Assembly: GCA_904066235.2 (NCBI GenBank)
Contig: CAJFCV020000001.1
Location: 8,742,001-8,806,000 of the forward strand
DNA length: 64,000 nucleotides
Direction of reading: 5' to 3'
Source of the DNA: Bursaphelenchus xylophilus
Taxonomy: Eukaryota; Nematoda; Chromadorea; Rhabditida; Aphelenchoididae
The position numbers were made by a program, and so were the translations under genes. Shown in pieces: positions 13,464 through 25,757 of this stretch (position 1 is the stretch's first letter; each line of letters starts with the position of its first letter). The notes below the pieces were generated by a model. That model saw only the letters and a list, made by a program, of their open reading frames with translations, did no database searches and was not told where the DNA came from.

Positions 13464-14908
13464 ATGACTATGGAGACTTTACACGAAACCACAGATTTGA
13501 ATATTCTCACGGACGAGTTGCGACGTTTAATTGTGGGCCGCGATATTCCCCTTCCCAGAAACGATAACGATGATCTGAAGATCAAGTTCCAATATATGGA
13601 TGAGAGGGGCGCCATCAATCTCCAACGTCCTCCCAAGTACTCGTATCTGCAAGAGTATTTCGAACGGAGATTCAAATTACAATTGAATATATATTACACA
13701 ACGTCCAGCAAGGAGTTGATGATTCAGATAAGATCTCAGCCAGACCTGGAACACGTGGTGGCATTGCATGAGAGGAACAACAAGAAAGGAAGGCTGAAGT
13801 TGATCTTGGCCAAGAAACGAGATCAGGACCAGTTTTATATCCCCCCTCAGGGCATCTATCATGGAGTCCAAGAGACGGCCTTGTCTGAGACATCTTCGGT
13901 CTTCTCAACTGGCTCCACTTCCTACAATCACTACGGAAATAACAGTAGATTAGGAGAAGAAGAGTACAATCGAATAGGAACTCCATTAGCACCTTCTCAA
14001 TGGAGAGAAAGCAGATGTTTGGGACGAGGGAGCTTCGGAACTGTGTACGTTTGTCTGAATGTCGATACGAATGAACAATTGGTCGTGAAGAAAATTCAGT
14101 TTGGAACCAATTTGAGGCATCGTAACAGACGATTGGCCTCCTTGGAGAATGAGGTGAACTTGCTGAGTACTCTCAGACATCCCCATGTCGTTCAATACCA
14201 TGGATGCGCAAAACTGCAGGACTGTTTTTGCATTTTCATGGAGTTCATGACGGGAGGAACTCTCAAAGAGCAGGTTGGAATTATTCGAATATTTTTTAAA
14301 TGAGATCATGGCATTATTTTCACCTTTTTATAAGAGGTTTATTTTAGATAACCGAAATGGGAGCTTTAAACCAAAACTTCACCATCGACTTCACCGCCCA
14401 GATCCTGAGTGGCCTGGCCTATCTCCATGGCCGTAATATCATCCACCGAGATATAAAATCGGCCAATATTCTTCGTCATACCAGAGCTCTAGTAAAGATC
14501 GCTGACTTTGGATCTGCAATGTATTTGCAAGCAATATGCAGTGAGAATGGGGTAGATATTCATGGAACTCCTCATTACACCGCCCCTGAGATCATTCTAA
14601 ACACACGACGGTACGATCAGTCATCTGATATTTGGAGTTTAGGTAGGAGATTACTGTAGTTTATAGTCATCATGTGTCTAGGAATATGTGTGGTGGAGAT
14701 GCTGACCACCAAAACTCCATGGCATGATGTAGATCCTTCAGCTGTCCATATAAAGATTGGATATGAGGCCTTGGATCTTAAATTACCTCCTCGGATCAAT
14801 GCGAACTTGGAGTTGGCTATCTTGAAGATGTTGGACAAGACGCCAGAGAGTCGACCGTCCGCCGAAGCACTACTAAAAATGGCTCCATTCAGTTCGATTG
14901 AGGCCTAA
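13464..14908 (+). CDS. MAP kinase kinase kinase, MEKK2/3-like (PB1 + kinase)
   Basis: This is a serine/threonine kinase of the STE11/MAP3K class, which activates MAP2Ks. Exons are 13464-14273, 14348-14642 and 14682-14908 (443 residues from the ATG at 13464). An N-terminal PB1-like domain (about residues 36-117, DDLKIKFQYMDERG to GRLKLILAKK) precedes the kinase domain (about 180-440). That domain has the glycine loop GRGSFG, lysine in VVKKI, catalytic HRDIKSAN, DFG, the APE-type TAPE and WSLGICVVEML. PB1 plus a C-terminal kinase is the MEKK2/3 arrangement. The second intron is only 39 bp. The first intron uses a weak donor (GTTGGA). The N-terminus is uncertain: the frame is open upstream of 13464 back to a TTTTAG acceptor. 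AATAAA lies at 15002-15007. Confidence 0.88.
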
Positions 14909-16241
14909 ACAAGTACCGGTTACCCAGGGTCTGTTAACTGAGGAATAGGATCTGTAAAATATTTATATTACTCATGTATATGACTGAACAAGATTTGTAT
15001 AAATAAATTTCTATTTTCAATCTCAATTATAGTCGCTAAATAACAGAAAAGCGGTCAAAAAAGGAAGTTTTTATTACAATGACGATACTTTTTATTAAAC
15101 CCCATCGATTTTAATTATCATTTGAGGGATCTCGTGACCTTTACTGGGAAAAGAATACCTGCGCATCCATTTCTCCGACTTTCCGCTGATCTTTTTGGCA
15201 TTCTGTGGCATTTGAAAGTGGAAGGAAAGGGAGAAAAGGGGATTGGATCCGCGTCTGATCGCCCTTTCCTTCAGTGTTTTGAATAATCCCGAAATTTATT
15301 TGTTCTGGAATTTAAATTACTCTAATTAAACCGGATTCCGTTCTTCCCGTCACTGATTCTGGATGCCGGTTTTCCCTTTGATCCTACAATGTTTGGTATT
15401 TAGTTTAGATAATCATTCGCTTTATTTAGCTGAACTTTTGATGGTTTCCGCGATTAAAACACTCATTTCTATAGTTTAAATTAAATTATTAGACGTTTGA
15501 TGACTAATTATGAGTCAAACTTGTACTAAAATTATTAATGGTGATGTAAGGTCAAAGTAGTTTTGAATACCACGAATCCCCCTTTCCGGAGTACCGGCAT
15601 GGAGTTCTCGATGTTTTATGGGCGTCCAGAGATCAGCGACTTTTATTTGTCTTTCCTCCCTTGTATAATATCATATAAACAGAGCATTCCCAGAGCGTTT
15701 TCTGTTCATATTACATTAGAGAAAACAGATCCAAAGATGTCTGCATTAAGTTTTTCGCCTCAACAGTTCTATTAAGACCTCATGAGGACTCATTTCATTG
15801 TTATATCAGACTTGGATTCACAAAATCTTGGCGTTCCGACGCAAGTTGATCAGGAAGAATCAGGTGTTCTTCAAACTTCTCGCGCAATCTGAGAATTGAC
15901 CGCCTTTTTTATACGTTTATGTTCATAGGTCCCATTTTGAGACGTCAAATTACCCTCTCTTTGATGTTTAAGGTTTCGTTTCCCATCATAACTTTTTATT
16001 TTTTTTTGCACGAAAGTTTTGTATTATTCATCATGAATAATGTTTTGAATAATTATTTAGACTCTGTGTTTTGCTGTTTCTTGTTTACTCGGCTCCACTG
16101 ATAATTTTCTTTTTATCGATGTTTTATCGATTATTTTGTTAATTAAAATGTTTCAATTTTATTACCTAAAATCTTTCAAAATCAAATTTTAGTCGGAAAA
16201 GACCATGCAAAGGAGATAGCTGCCGTGCCAATCCATGAACG
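14909..16241. other. Intergenic region, MAP3K to sqv-5
   Basis: The stretch holds the MAP3K 3' UTR (AATAAA at 15002-15007) and then 1.2 kb of AT-rich sequence with no supported exon. A TTTTAG acceptor near 16190, 50 bases before the sqv-5 ATG, is a likely trans-splice site. Confidence 0.45.
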
Positions 16242-18610
16242 ATGCGCCTTTTCTCCCGTCCACTCCTGCTTTGTGGACTGGGTGTTCTCCTCGGCTTTCT
16301 GGGCGGGATCCTCCTGTTCAGCTTCAGGAATGTCTCGCATCTTGTTATCCAGCACACGGCCAATCTTTCTCCTCAGCCTTTGCGAACTCAGAATGGGCAG
16401 AAAAACAGTATTTTGGTGGGGATCATGACAGCCGCCAAATATGTGGACAGTCGAGCCTATAATGTGTGGAGGACTTGGGGGAAGCAGATCCCGGGGAAGG
16501 TCCTCTTCTTCGTGGCCGAAGATACCGTTAGTGTATATCCGGAGATGCCATTGGTCCGACTAAAAGGTGTTGATGACACGTATCCCCCGCAAAAGAAGAG
16601 CTTTGCCATGTTGAGGTGGATGTATGATAATCATGTAAGTCAACTTATATTGTTTTTTGAATTTAGGTAATAAAAATTTTGATGACATTTTCAAAGCTAA
16701 ACGTTTACCATTGGAAAGCGCTAATGAAGGTTAATTGTTTCAGCTGGATGACTTTGACTGGTTTCTTCGTGCCGATGATGATCTCTACGTTAGAGGCGAT
16801 CTTCTGGAGGAGTTCCTGAGATCCTTGGACCCCTCAAAAACACATTTCATTGGACAAGCTGGTCTTGGGAATAGTGCAGAATACGGGCAGTTATCTCTGG
16901 GTCCTAACGAGAATTACTGTATGGGTGGCCCTGGTGTTATCTTGTCCAAGGAGACCTTGAAGACCGTCGCCCCATATCTCCAGTCTTGCCTCTCAGAACT
17001 GCTGACAACTCATGAAGATGTTGAAGTGGGAAGATGTGTACGAAAACACGCTGGAGTTGCCTGCACCTGGAATTATGAGATGCAGACCCTCTTTCATAAC
17101 AATCAGACAGTCCCGAATGCTTATAGCAATGGAATCTCTGACGAAGTGAGCAGAGCCATCACATTACATCCAGTAAAAGATCCTCAGGTCATGAAGAAGT
17201 TACATGTTACCATTAACACTCTGAAACTGAAACAGTTGAGAGCACAGAAGATTGAATTTCAAAGATTAGTAAAGAAGATTGCTCCTGCTACATTGACGAG
17301 GAGAGTTGCCAATAAGACCAACGATCTACAGGTATGGGACTTCTTGGCATTCAACAAGATAACATTTTGTGCTAATCAAGTCAATTGCCCCCGACATACG
17401 GTAGATATGAACATTCATACTGCCACTTCGGACATCGTCACTCAATTGTTTGATGAGTTCAATGTGAATGCGCGACAACGAGGCCGGATTCTTCAGTTCC
17501 AGAATATCCAATATGGATACAATCGAGTTGAACCGAGACATGGAGTGGATTATGTTCTGGATATGATCCTTTGGTTCAAGAAATTTCGACCTCCACATAG
17601 AGCGACTCTTTCCGTCCGTCGCCATGCTTATATCCAACAAGTATTTGCTGAGCCCGAGGCTATTAGTGAGTATGGAAAGAGGTCTTTAATGAGATCTGGA
17701 GCTGAGAGAAACTCGACTGAAGTTATGAAGAGTGGAATCTTGAACAGAAAAGTGTACTTCATCATTCCATTGAAGGGAAGAGCGGCCACTTTCTTGAGAT
17801 TTACTGAGAATCTGAAACAGATTCTACCCGCAAATGACTCCAGACATCAATTGGTCATCATTTTGTATAGGTAAGCAAAAAAATTTTCCTGGATTTATAA
17901 TTTTAGCTCCGGCGATGTAAATGAGGACTCAATGATCAGATCCATCCTCACCGAACTCACATCCAAAATGGAAGTCCGAGTAATTGATATGGGAGATAAG
18001 GAATTTAGCCGAGGACAGGCATTAACAGCCGGCTCGAGCATTCTCCCAGATGACGCTCTCATGTTCTTCACGGATGTGGATATGTTATTTAATTATGATA
18101 CGGTTCAAAGGATCAGGCTAAACACTATTCAACATTATCAGGCAAGTCGTGGTCATAGTGATCTTATATTAAATATAATACTAATCATGATTACAATTAT
18201 GATTTTAGGTATACTTCCCGATTGTTTTTTCCGAGTTCTCCCCCAAATTCTGGAACCCGACCGAACGAAACGACCATCATCAGATCTCGTATGCCCGCCA
18301 GCGTGGCTACTTTCGCCATTTTGGATATGGTTTGGTGTCCATATTCAGAAGCGACTTCCTCCGTGTGGGCGGATTCAATCTGTCCATCCGTGGATGGGGC
18401 ATGGAGGATGTAGATCTGTTCGAGAAGGTGATCGCGGCCCCCAAACTACGGGTATTCCGGGCGCCCGATCCCGGCCTAGTCCATGTTTTCCATGATATTT
18501 ATTGTCCTTCCGACATTCCCGCTGCTCAACATCACATGTGTCTCGGGTCCCAGGCGGCTTCCATGGCCAGCCTTGACTCTCTTGCCGAACATTTCACTAA
18601 CTACGCATAA
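16242..18610 (+). CDS. sqv-5: Chondroitin sulfate synthase
   Basis: This bifunctional Golgi glycosyltransferase alternately adds GlcA and GalNAc to build chondroitin. Exons are 16242-16634, 16744-17870, 17907-18141 and 18209-18610 (718 residues). A short cytoplasmic end and one membrane anchor ([19 protein letters not shown], about residues 8-27) mark a type II protein. The N-terminal beta-3-glucuronyltransferase half carries the DXD motif in [13 protein letters not shown] (residues 142-144). The C-terminal beta-4-GalNAc-transferase half carries FFTDVDMLF (DVD at 563-565), then [10 protein letters not shown] and [10 protein letters not shown]. Length and order fit chondroitin synthase 1 rather than the polymerising factor, which usually lacks an intact DXD. 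The third intron has a GC donor (GCAAGT). AATAAA is at 18763-18768. In C. elegans the gene is needed for vulval morphogenesis and cytokinesis. Confidence 0.93.
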
Positions 18611-18807
18611 TTCTATATTATTTTAGTCATCTCTCATCATAATTAGTTGTATTTATAATTGCATTTGCAAATACTTGTTAATCTCACAAATTCGATTGCT
18701 TAATGTTATACCAGTCTTTCCCTTTATTTCTCACGAACAATGTCATAATACCCGTTCATAATAATAAAATTCAACAATGACGTTAACCTATTACTGTAAC
18801 ATCGCTT

Positions 18808-20118
18808 TTACCACATGAATCTCTGAAGATTGCCAGGTTCATGAGACCACTCAAAAGGTCGAAATAAGAATAAATAGACAGTAATGGAGTTTAAAACAAC
18901 ATGAAGAGATAGTTCGGCGAGATTAATCAGAAGGTTATTCGACTTTTGATTAAAATTTAGCCGCCATATCGAATATGGAATAATAAAGTATCGGAATTCG
19001 ACTAGATGGGCTGGAATGATGGTTAAAGCAGTGCAAGAAAGCAATGAACAGACAAAAAAAGAATTAGTGGCATTTAGGACATGAACAAAATAAAGAAATG
19101 ATACGAGATACAATGGAATCAACAGGAATTTGCACAAAGAATGTCTTAACATCCATTTTCGCCAGATGTAGAAGACATAATGACGGTTATCAGCGAGCAA
19201 GTAAGGATGATTGTAGGAGAAGAAATGAATTGTAACGGCCATAACAACAGAAGCAGCCAATAAACGATACCGGTAATTCCATAAAGCTTTACGAAGTACA
19301 GTTATTCTTGTAGGGAGATGGGGAACAGATGACCCCAAAGTGAAAAGGAGGAAATAGTAGACTTGAGGAACATGGAAGTGGATTTGATGAGCCGTCTTAT
19401 CTCCCAAAACCAATGATCCGTCGTTCCAATAGAGATATCCAAGGAATCCAGCGCCGAGAAAAGCAAATGGCCAATGAATAAGGAGACAGATAACAGTATT
19501 CTTGAAGAGATCCCTCTCTTTCGCTTTCAAATGCTCGACTAAATTAGAGAAGCAGTAAAAACCCGCCCAGATAATGTTGGTTTGCCTCGATAAACATGAA
19601 GCAGCAAAGACGACTGCCGAAATAAATCGATTCTCTGTCCCAAGTCCCAGCAATACCAACGATAAGGACAACATATCCGTGTAGTAGAGACATGAAGTTT
19701 GGAAGAGGACGGGAAGAAAGACCACGGCCAATGCGGGAAACCACCCCCGGCTTTTTGTTTGTTTTCGACCGTATCGGAGCGCGGCCAGATAGCAAAGGCC
19801 AATCAACAGCGAATTGAAATATCTCTCCTTCCCACAAGCACCAGCCAAAACAGTCAAGATGTAGATCAAGGGTGGAGTTGTGATCATTGGATCCCACTGA
19901 GTGTAATTCCCATCGCAATACGCTCGAGCTTGAGGAATATGGAAGACCTCGTCCATATAGGGATTGGGAACAATGTCATAGTAGAGACGAGTTACGAAGA
20001 AATGGATGACAGAGATAATTGATGCAAGGACCACATCTAAATTTATATTATTCTATTTGATTTCGAACTTGCCGAAGAATGAGAAATCGGGGATCTTATC
20101 TGTTACTCTGCGGTTCAT
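18808..20118 (-). CDS. algn-10: ALG10 alpha-1,2-glucosyltransferase
   Basis: This ER membrane enzyme adds the third, terminal glucose to the dolichol-linked oligosaccharide before N-glycan transfer. Exon 1 (20073-20118, MNRRVTDKIPDFSFF) joins exon 2 (18808-20036) through a 36-bp intron with a GC donor (GCAAGT) and TTTAG acceptor, giving 424 residues. Family hallmarks are PYMDEVFHIPQAR near the N-terminus, QWDPMITTPPLIY, SRQTNIIWA, LLADNRHYVFYIW, LVEFRYFIIPY and the terminal QRFMW. About ten hydrophobic segments are present. Without the intron the large frame has no ATG at its start, which is why I accept the tiny exon. TTTTCAG stands four bases before the ATG. The gene is tail-to-tail with sqv-5, only 197 bp between stop codons. 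TTTATT at 18723-18728 is its likely poly(A) signal. The symbol is recalled from C. elegans. Confidence 0.92.
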
Positions 20119-20965
20119 CTCCTGAAAATTAAGACATGAAAAAAATTATCAAAGGAATGCAACTATTGGAATTTTGACACTCCATTCTTTTATGCGAAGT
20201 TTAATTCTTTATGTGCGCTGTGGGACCTTCACAAATTTTATTTCACTAGGAGACTTAGAAAATTTAAGCCTAAACGTACTGTAACATATTCAAAGCGGGT
20301 TAAAATGTAATTTCCGGACCATAAAAATTCGCACTGGCGTTCGGCTGTTCTAGTACAACAATTTTTTTAAATATGGTATGGCCGAAAAATCTACGCAATT
20401 TCGCACCTGCAGAACCCAGCGTAATAATCATTTGTTATAACTCTGCTCCATAAATTTTAACAGTGTTTTCGGTTAAGGATCATTAATCTAGGTGTTATTT
20501 ATTACTGGCAGAGTGCAGTTACACTGCTTTCACACTGACATTACAATAGGTCAAGGTCAGCTCTTCCTTTAAAAGGAATCATTAAAATGATTAAAAAGTA
20601 ATGTAAATTGTGCTTTCATGTCGTGCTTTTCTACATTGTTGACTACGGTTGTGCTGCGTTAACTGACACAACCACTATCAATCCGGGGACTGTTGACCCA
20701 TTCCATTCCGTCCCTTCCCTTTGGAATGGAGTCACAAACATGGAAATGCTGCTTCTGAAGAGGGGCAACGACCTTGGCGGCGACTTCTACTCTCCCCACC
20801 TCACCTCCGCGGTCTCTGCTCTTATTCCCATCTCACGCGCACATCGTGGTCGTCCCCCGACCCCGTCTTTTTTTCCTTTTCCGTTGGCTGCGGCAACCGA
20901 CCGATTGGAGAGTGGGGGCGCGACCGCCGTCCCTCTTTTGTTCGCATTCGCACACGACGTGAATT
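20119..20965. other. Divergent promoter region, ALG10 / innexin
   Basis: The two start codons face away from each other across 847 bp. An open frame running into the innexin's 5' end (from about 20608) is in a different frame from the innexin and has no domain. No other feature is evident. Confidence 0.4.
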
Positions 20966-22701
20966 ATGAATATAGTCCAGGGCCTGTTGTCCAAGATCTC
21001 TCCATTGCCCGATGGAGACTTGGCGGACCGACTAAACTATAGTTATACCAGCACCATTTTGCTGGTATGTTCTGTCTTTATTTCGGGATGGAGGTGAGTT
21101 CCATATTTCATTCAAGATGTTATTGTTTTAGTTTTGTTGGACAGCCGATCCAATGCTGGTTCCCTGCCTATTATCGAGGTAAGCCGCACAGTTATCTGTC
21201 ATTTTTTTCGTATAATCGTATATTATCCTTGATCGTTGTTTTTATCCCTTTCAAATCCCTTTTTTCAGGCTGGTGGATGGAATATGCACTAGACTATTGT
21301 TATGTTCAGAACACATATTTCGTGGGGTTCCACGAATACAAACCCGATAATTACTTTGACTTTGCAAAACACGTAATCGAAATCCCGACCAATGTAACTG
21401 CCAGGGATGAGAAGCAGATCGGTAAGACAGGTCATCCGAAACATTAAACATTGTATTGCGTCATCGAGCGCTGTCCTTTTGGGTAAACAGATTTCGAGGA
21501 TCACTAATTTCGCGCAGTTTTTGCATGGTATTGATTTTACTGTGTTTGAAAATTTCGAAAATAACACAAACAGATTACTCAGACTACAAGAACCGCTAAC
21601 AAACAACCTATCAAAAAAATTATTGCAGGTTACTACCAATGGGTCCACTTCATCCTAGCCATTCAAGCCTTCTGTTTTTATCTGCCAGTCCAACTTTGGA
21701 GATCTATCTACAATACCCTTGGATTCAGAGTCCGAGCAATCTGCGAGACCTGTAACATCCGCGCTAACATGGATCCAAACGACCGGAGTAAAAACATCGA
21801 AACTGTGGCCCGATTTTTGGCTAGTGATCACGAACTGGCAGCAACTCTGGGAGGGCGGATACGACAACATCTGGAAGGCAGAGTTGTGCTGACGACTTAT
21901 TTGGTAGGTGCGAAAATCTGTTAATCCAACTAGCGCGCTCTTTCAGGTGATCAAGTTTATCTACTGTATTAATGCGCTTTTACAATTCCTGATCGTGAAA
22001 TGGCTTCTGGGGACGGACAGTATCTTCTGGGGATGGAATGTCGTAGTTGATCTGTTCTATGGTCGAGAATGGCCCGAAACTGGAAACTTTCCTCGAGTGA
22101 CACTTTGTGATTTCGCGGTATGTACTTTCCTTGCACTCCGTTTGTGATTTATCGATTTTAATGGAATTGGCTCTTCAAATTAACCTTTTTCCCTCAACCT
22201 GTTTCTTTTAAGATGATTACCTTGTGAAGTTTGTAATGTGCTTACAATTACTTTCTTGTGGTTTTTCAGGTCCGTGTTCTGGGTAATCTACATAGACACA
22301 CCCTACAATGCGTGTTGATGATAAACATGTTCAACGAAAAGATCTTCATGTTCCTTTGGTTCTGGTTCCTCTTCATGGCTCTGGTGTCGGCGTATAGTTT
22401 CTTCAACTGGATAATTGTCAGCTTCAGCGACCGCGCAGATCGGAGTCTAATTGCCACTTATTTGGCCAAGATCGATCCCCAGACCCTGAGGTCGAATACA
22501 AAACGAGAGAGCATTAAGAACTTCGTCAGACACACACTGAGAAGTGACGGAGTCTTCTTGGTACGACTAATCTCCAAAAATAGCGGCGATTTGGTGACGT
22601 GTGAGCTGCTGAGGACGCTGTGGACGGACTACTTGGCCCAATCGCCACCTCCCAACTATCAGCCCGAGCCTCTTCTCGAGAAGAAAAAAGCTGAGGAATA
22701 G
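20966..22701 (+). CDS. Innexin (gap-junction protein), copy 1
   Basis: Innexins have four membrane passes and form invertebrate gap junctions and hemichannels in the plasma membrane. Exons are 20966-21093, 21132-21178, 21269-21421, 21629-21903, 21947-22117 and 22270-22701 (401 residues). Signatures in order are DLADRLNYSYTSTILLV (TM1), [12 protein letters not shown] in the first extracellular loop, YCYVQNTYF, the diagnostic YYQWV of TM2, LQFLIVKWLLG (TM3), [31 protein letters not shown] and TM4. Each extracellular loop contributes the expected cysteines. The C-terminus is short, acidic and basic (EPLLEKKKAEE). A second innexin follows in tandem with matching early intron positions. C. elegans has about 25 innexins and I cannot assign orthology by eye. 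Confidence 0.93.
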
Positions 22702-23802
22702 AGCCAATTAGAATAGAGACCGAGAGATATAAACTTGAAGACCTTCTATTACTAATTTCTTGTTACTTATATTAAAGACTACGATACTGTATATCTGAAT
22801 CGATCTTTTTGCCCTGATTACTTTCCGAACATTGATATCCATGCCACGCGTTGTGACTATATTATTCGTTTATGACTTCTGAATCGTCTCATATCATCAT
22901 GCTGCCGACTTCTATTGAAACACTCTGTTATGTGCTTTACTCTACGTTTGACGCTCATAAATATTCATTACTGAGGGCTAGCTGATGGTGATTCGATTAT
23001 ACGGGAATGGACGAAACAAAAAATCAAAAACTGTCGCTTTTCGGGGGAATGACACTCTAACGCGATCAAGTCGCCATTCACATTTCCACGACAAGGTCGT
23101 CATGAAGGCGAGGAAGGGGGACTGGGCATAGCCCCCTCAAGGTCGGGGGTCGGAAACTCCTCCGATCGGGGGAGAGGAGACTCAACCTTGGGGCTTCACG
23201 ACATCGTACGACCTCGGAACTCATTCCCCCATGGTATGACGAAGACCCGGGGATCGTCTTCACATTCCCCTGCCCCTCTCGACGGTCCGTACGCACTGCC
23301 GCGAAAGGGAAATGTGTGATCTGAGCCATCCTTTTACATGTTCCCGGTCCCTCGCCCGCCTCACCTCGGATCCTCACCGACCGTGCGAGTCGGGCGGGCG
23401 TCGCGCACTCCAGAAAAGGAAAGAAGACAACCACTTTTCGATCTTTCCCCGGTTTCGGGGGTGCAACATCAATTCTATTTTTTTTCAGCCCACTGCCCCA
23501 CCTTCCTGACCGTGGATGGCCGCGCGACTGATCGCCGGCAGGCTGCCGTTAGGCTCGTCGTTCTTTAAGCTATGCTAAGTTCGCTCCCTCCCCTTTTTTG
23601 ATTCCAGTTAGTGCTTTTGATTACTTTCTATACTTCCGTTTTTTTCTATCTTCACATTTCCATTAAGGAATCACAAAGCAGATTCAAAACCCTGAACAAC
23701 CCGCATCTCTTTGTCCCTATACATAATTCATGCAAATGTAGCGAGAAGTGTCTCTTTCTGATCACTTATAAACCCATTGTTTCAGACCGTCAAGGGAGGA
23801 TC
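22702..23802. other. Spacer between the tandem innexins
   Basis: This 1.1-kb spacer is GC-rich from about 23080 to 23420, where open frames look compositional. A T-rich acceptor (ATTGTTTCAG, ending at 23785) lies 17 bases before the second innexin ATG and is a probable trans-splice site. Confidence 0.45.
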
Positions 23803-25362
23803 ATGATCTTCCTAGACAAGTTCCTGCAGGGTCTCAAGCCGCAGTTTGACGATGACGCTATAGATCGGTTGAATTACTACTACACTCCCTTGTTATTCGT
23901 AATATTCGCCCTCACTTTGAGCGCTAAGCAGTAAGTATTACGCAATCTTGCATTTTATTGCCGGAATAGGTCAAAATTGGTTCAAATTTAACGCGATTTC
24001 CTAAAAAAATCACTTTGGAAGGCCGTCGAAAATCTAATTGGCTCGCTTGCTTATAAAGTAAACAAAAGAAATGGGCTCTGCATACTGTAATTTTGTGTTT
24101 TTAGATATGTGGGCCAACCAATCCAATGCTGGATTCCCGCTCAATTCACCGGTAAGTATTCAGTTTTTTTAATTACTCTTTAGGTGCATGGGAACAATAC
24201 AGTGAGAACTACTGCTTTGTGCAGAACACCTACTTTCTACCATTGAATTACTACATCCCCAACAGTGTATATGAGAGGGAGAATGCGGAGATAGGATATT
24301 ACCAATGGGTACCCTTCGTTTTGGGGCTGCAAGCCATCTTATTCTACCTGCCCGCGCTCGTCTGGAGAATCTTTAATTGGCAATCCGGGATCTCAGTAAA
24401 AGGAATTATACAAATGTGTGACGACGTTGGAAATATGCAGGTAGACAAGAGAAAGGCGTCAGTAGAAGTTGTGGCTGCTCATTTGGTTGATTCACTCAAA
24501 ATGCAACAAAACTTGACTGGGAAAAGTAGGTAAAGAATTGAGTACAGCTCGTCATCGAATATTTAGATGTATTCTCATTCCTATTGAACAAAAGTACATA
24601 CCTCACAACTCTGTACCTTTTTGTGAAAACCTTGTACTTGATACAGGTGTTCTCTCAGTTCTTGATTCTCAATCGCTTCCTGGGTACTGACTACACTTTC
24701 TATGGATTCGAGATCTTAAGGGATCTGGCATATGGTGTTGAATGGCAAGAGTCTGGACATTTCCCCAGGTGGGTATACTAATCGAAATACTAAAGCCTTT
24801 CTAGAGTAACAATGTGTGATTTCGAAGTGAGGGCCCTTGGAAATGTGCATCGTCATACAGTGCAATGCGTTTTAATGATCAACATGTTCAACGAAAAAGT
24901 TTATATCTTTATCTGGTGGTGGCTGTTGATTGTGTTGTTTGCCACAATCGGAAACCTGGTCTACTGGCTGGCGGTCTCATTCTCCGGCTCGCAGAAAGAG
25001 ACATTCGTCACCCAATACCTTCGAGTTTTCAATCTTTTAAAGAATGAAGGTAAGAGTAACGTAGAGAATATCTCATAAGACTTTATAAATGGCTCAAGAA
25101 TATTATTTTAGACAAGAAAGTGGCCAAGAAATTTGTCCACAGTTATCTGAAAAACGATGGAGTCTTCCTATTAAGACTTATAGCGACAAATGCGGGAGAT
25201 CTGATCACTACAGACATTGTTTACAATCTGTGGTTCATGTTCTTGCAAGAGGAAGCTTCCCGAGCTCCAACCCTGCCTCGATCACCTAGTGCCCCCACGA
25301 ATGACAATGGATTAGACGACGTTGATGGAAGTCTCGATGGCGAGAAGAAGAGACTGACGTAA
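23803..25362 (+). CDS. Innexin (gap-junction protein), copy 2
   Basis: This is a second four-pass gap-junction subunit, 404 residues, from exons 23803-23930, 24105-24151, 24184-24525, 24567-24768, 24805-25049 and 25112-25362. Signatures are [52 protein letters not shown] (TM2), [33 protein letters not shown] and a C-terminal tail with [10 protein letters not shown]. Exons 1 and 2 have exactly the same lengths (128 and 47 nt) and phases as in the upstream innexin, so the pair descends from a common gene. Here exons 3 and 4 of copy 1 are fused into one. Sequence in TM1 and the first loop is closer to the common UNC-7/UNC-9-like pattern than copy 1. AATAAA lies at 25562-25567. Confidence 0.93.
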
Positions 25363-25757
25363 ACAAAAGATCTTTGTTAAGCGAATTACTGCCAAGAGTT
25401 TGAATATTATAAAGCTTTCCAATTTCTATACTATCCTTAACAAGTAAAGTAGTCCAGAGATTTCAATTATTACCAAAACGTTAAACACAGAAGGTCTTTC
25501 AGATCAATCTCGATCTCTGACCATTCCTTTACTTATTCTCCTAGGTTTTCAGCTTAAGACGAATAAAAAAATCAAAATTATAATTTATTGTCAGAAAATA
25601 TCAACATCAAAACATCTACGGACAAGAAAGAAACGAGATTAGACAAAGGGAGATAAAATAAGAGGTCTGTTCTGGAAGTCTCGACCAAAACCGCTGGGCC
25701 TAATCAGCAAGAAATAAATTATTCTCCAAGAATAATAGGCGATTTAATTTAATAACT
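25363..25757. other. Convergent 3' region, innexin 2 / ZC3H10-like
   Basis: The two 3' UTRs meet here. AATAAA at 25562-25567 (plus) and TTTATT at 25583-25588 (AATAAA on minus) lie within 30 bases of each other, so the transcripts probably overlap slightly. No coding signal is seen. Confidence 0.45.

Noticed and set aside
18808..20034. ALG10 as an intronless gene starting with GTG
   Set aside because: Nematode genes start at ATG. A 46-nt first exon with an ATG, right phase and a preceding TTTTCAG explains the start better, at the cost of a GC donor.
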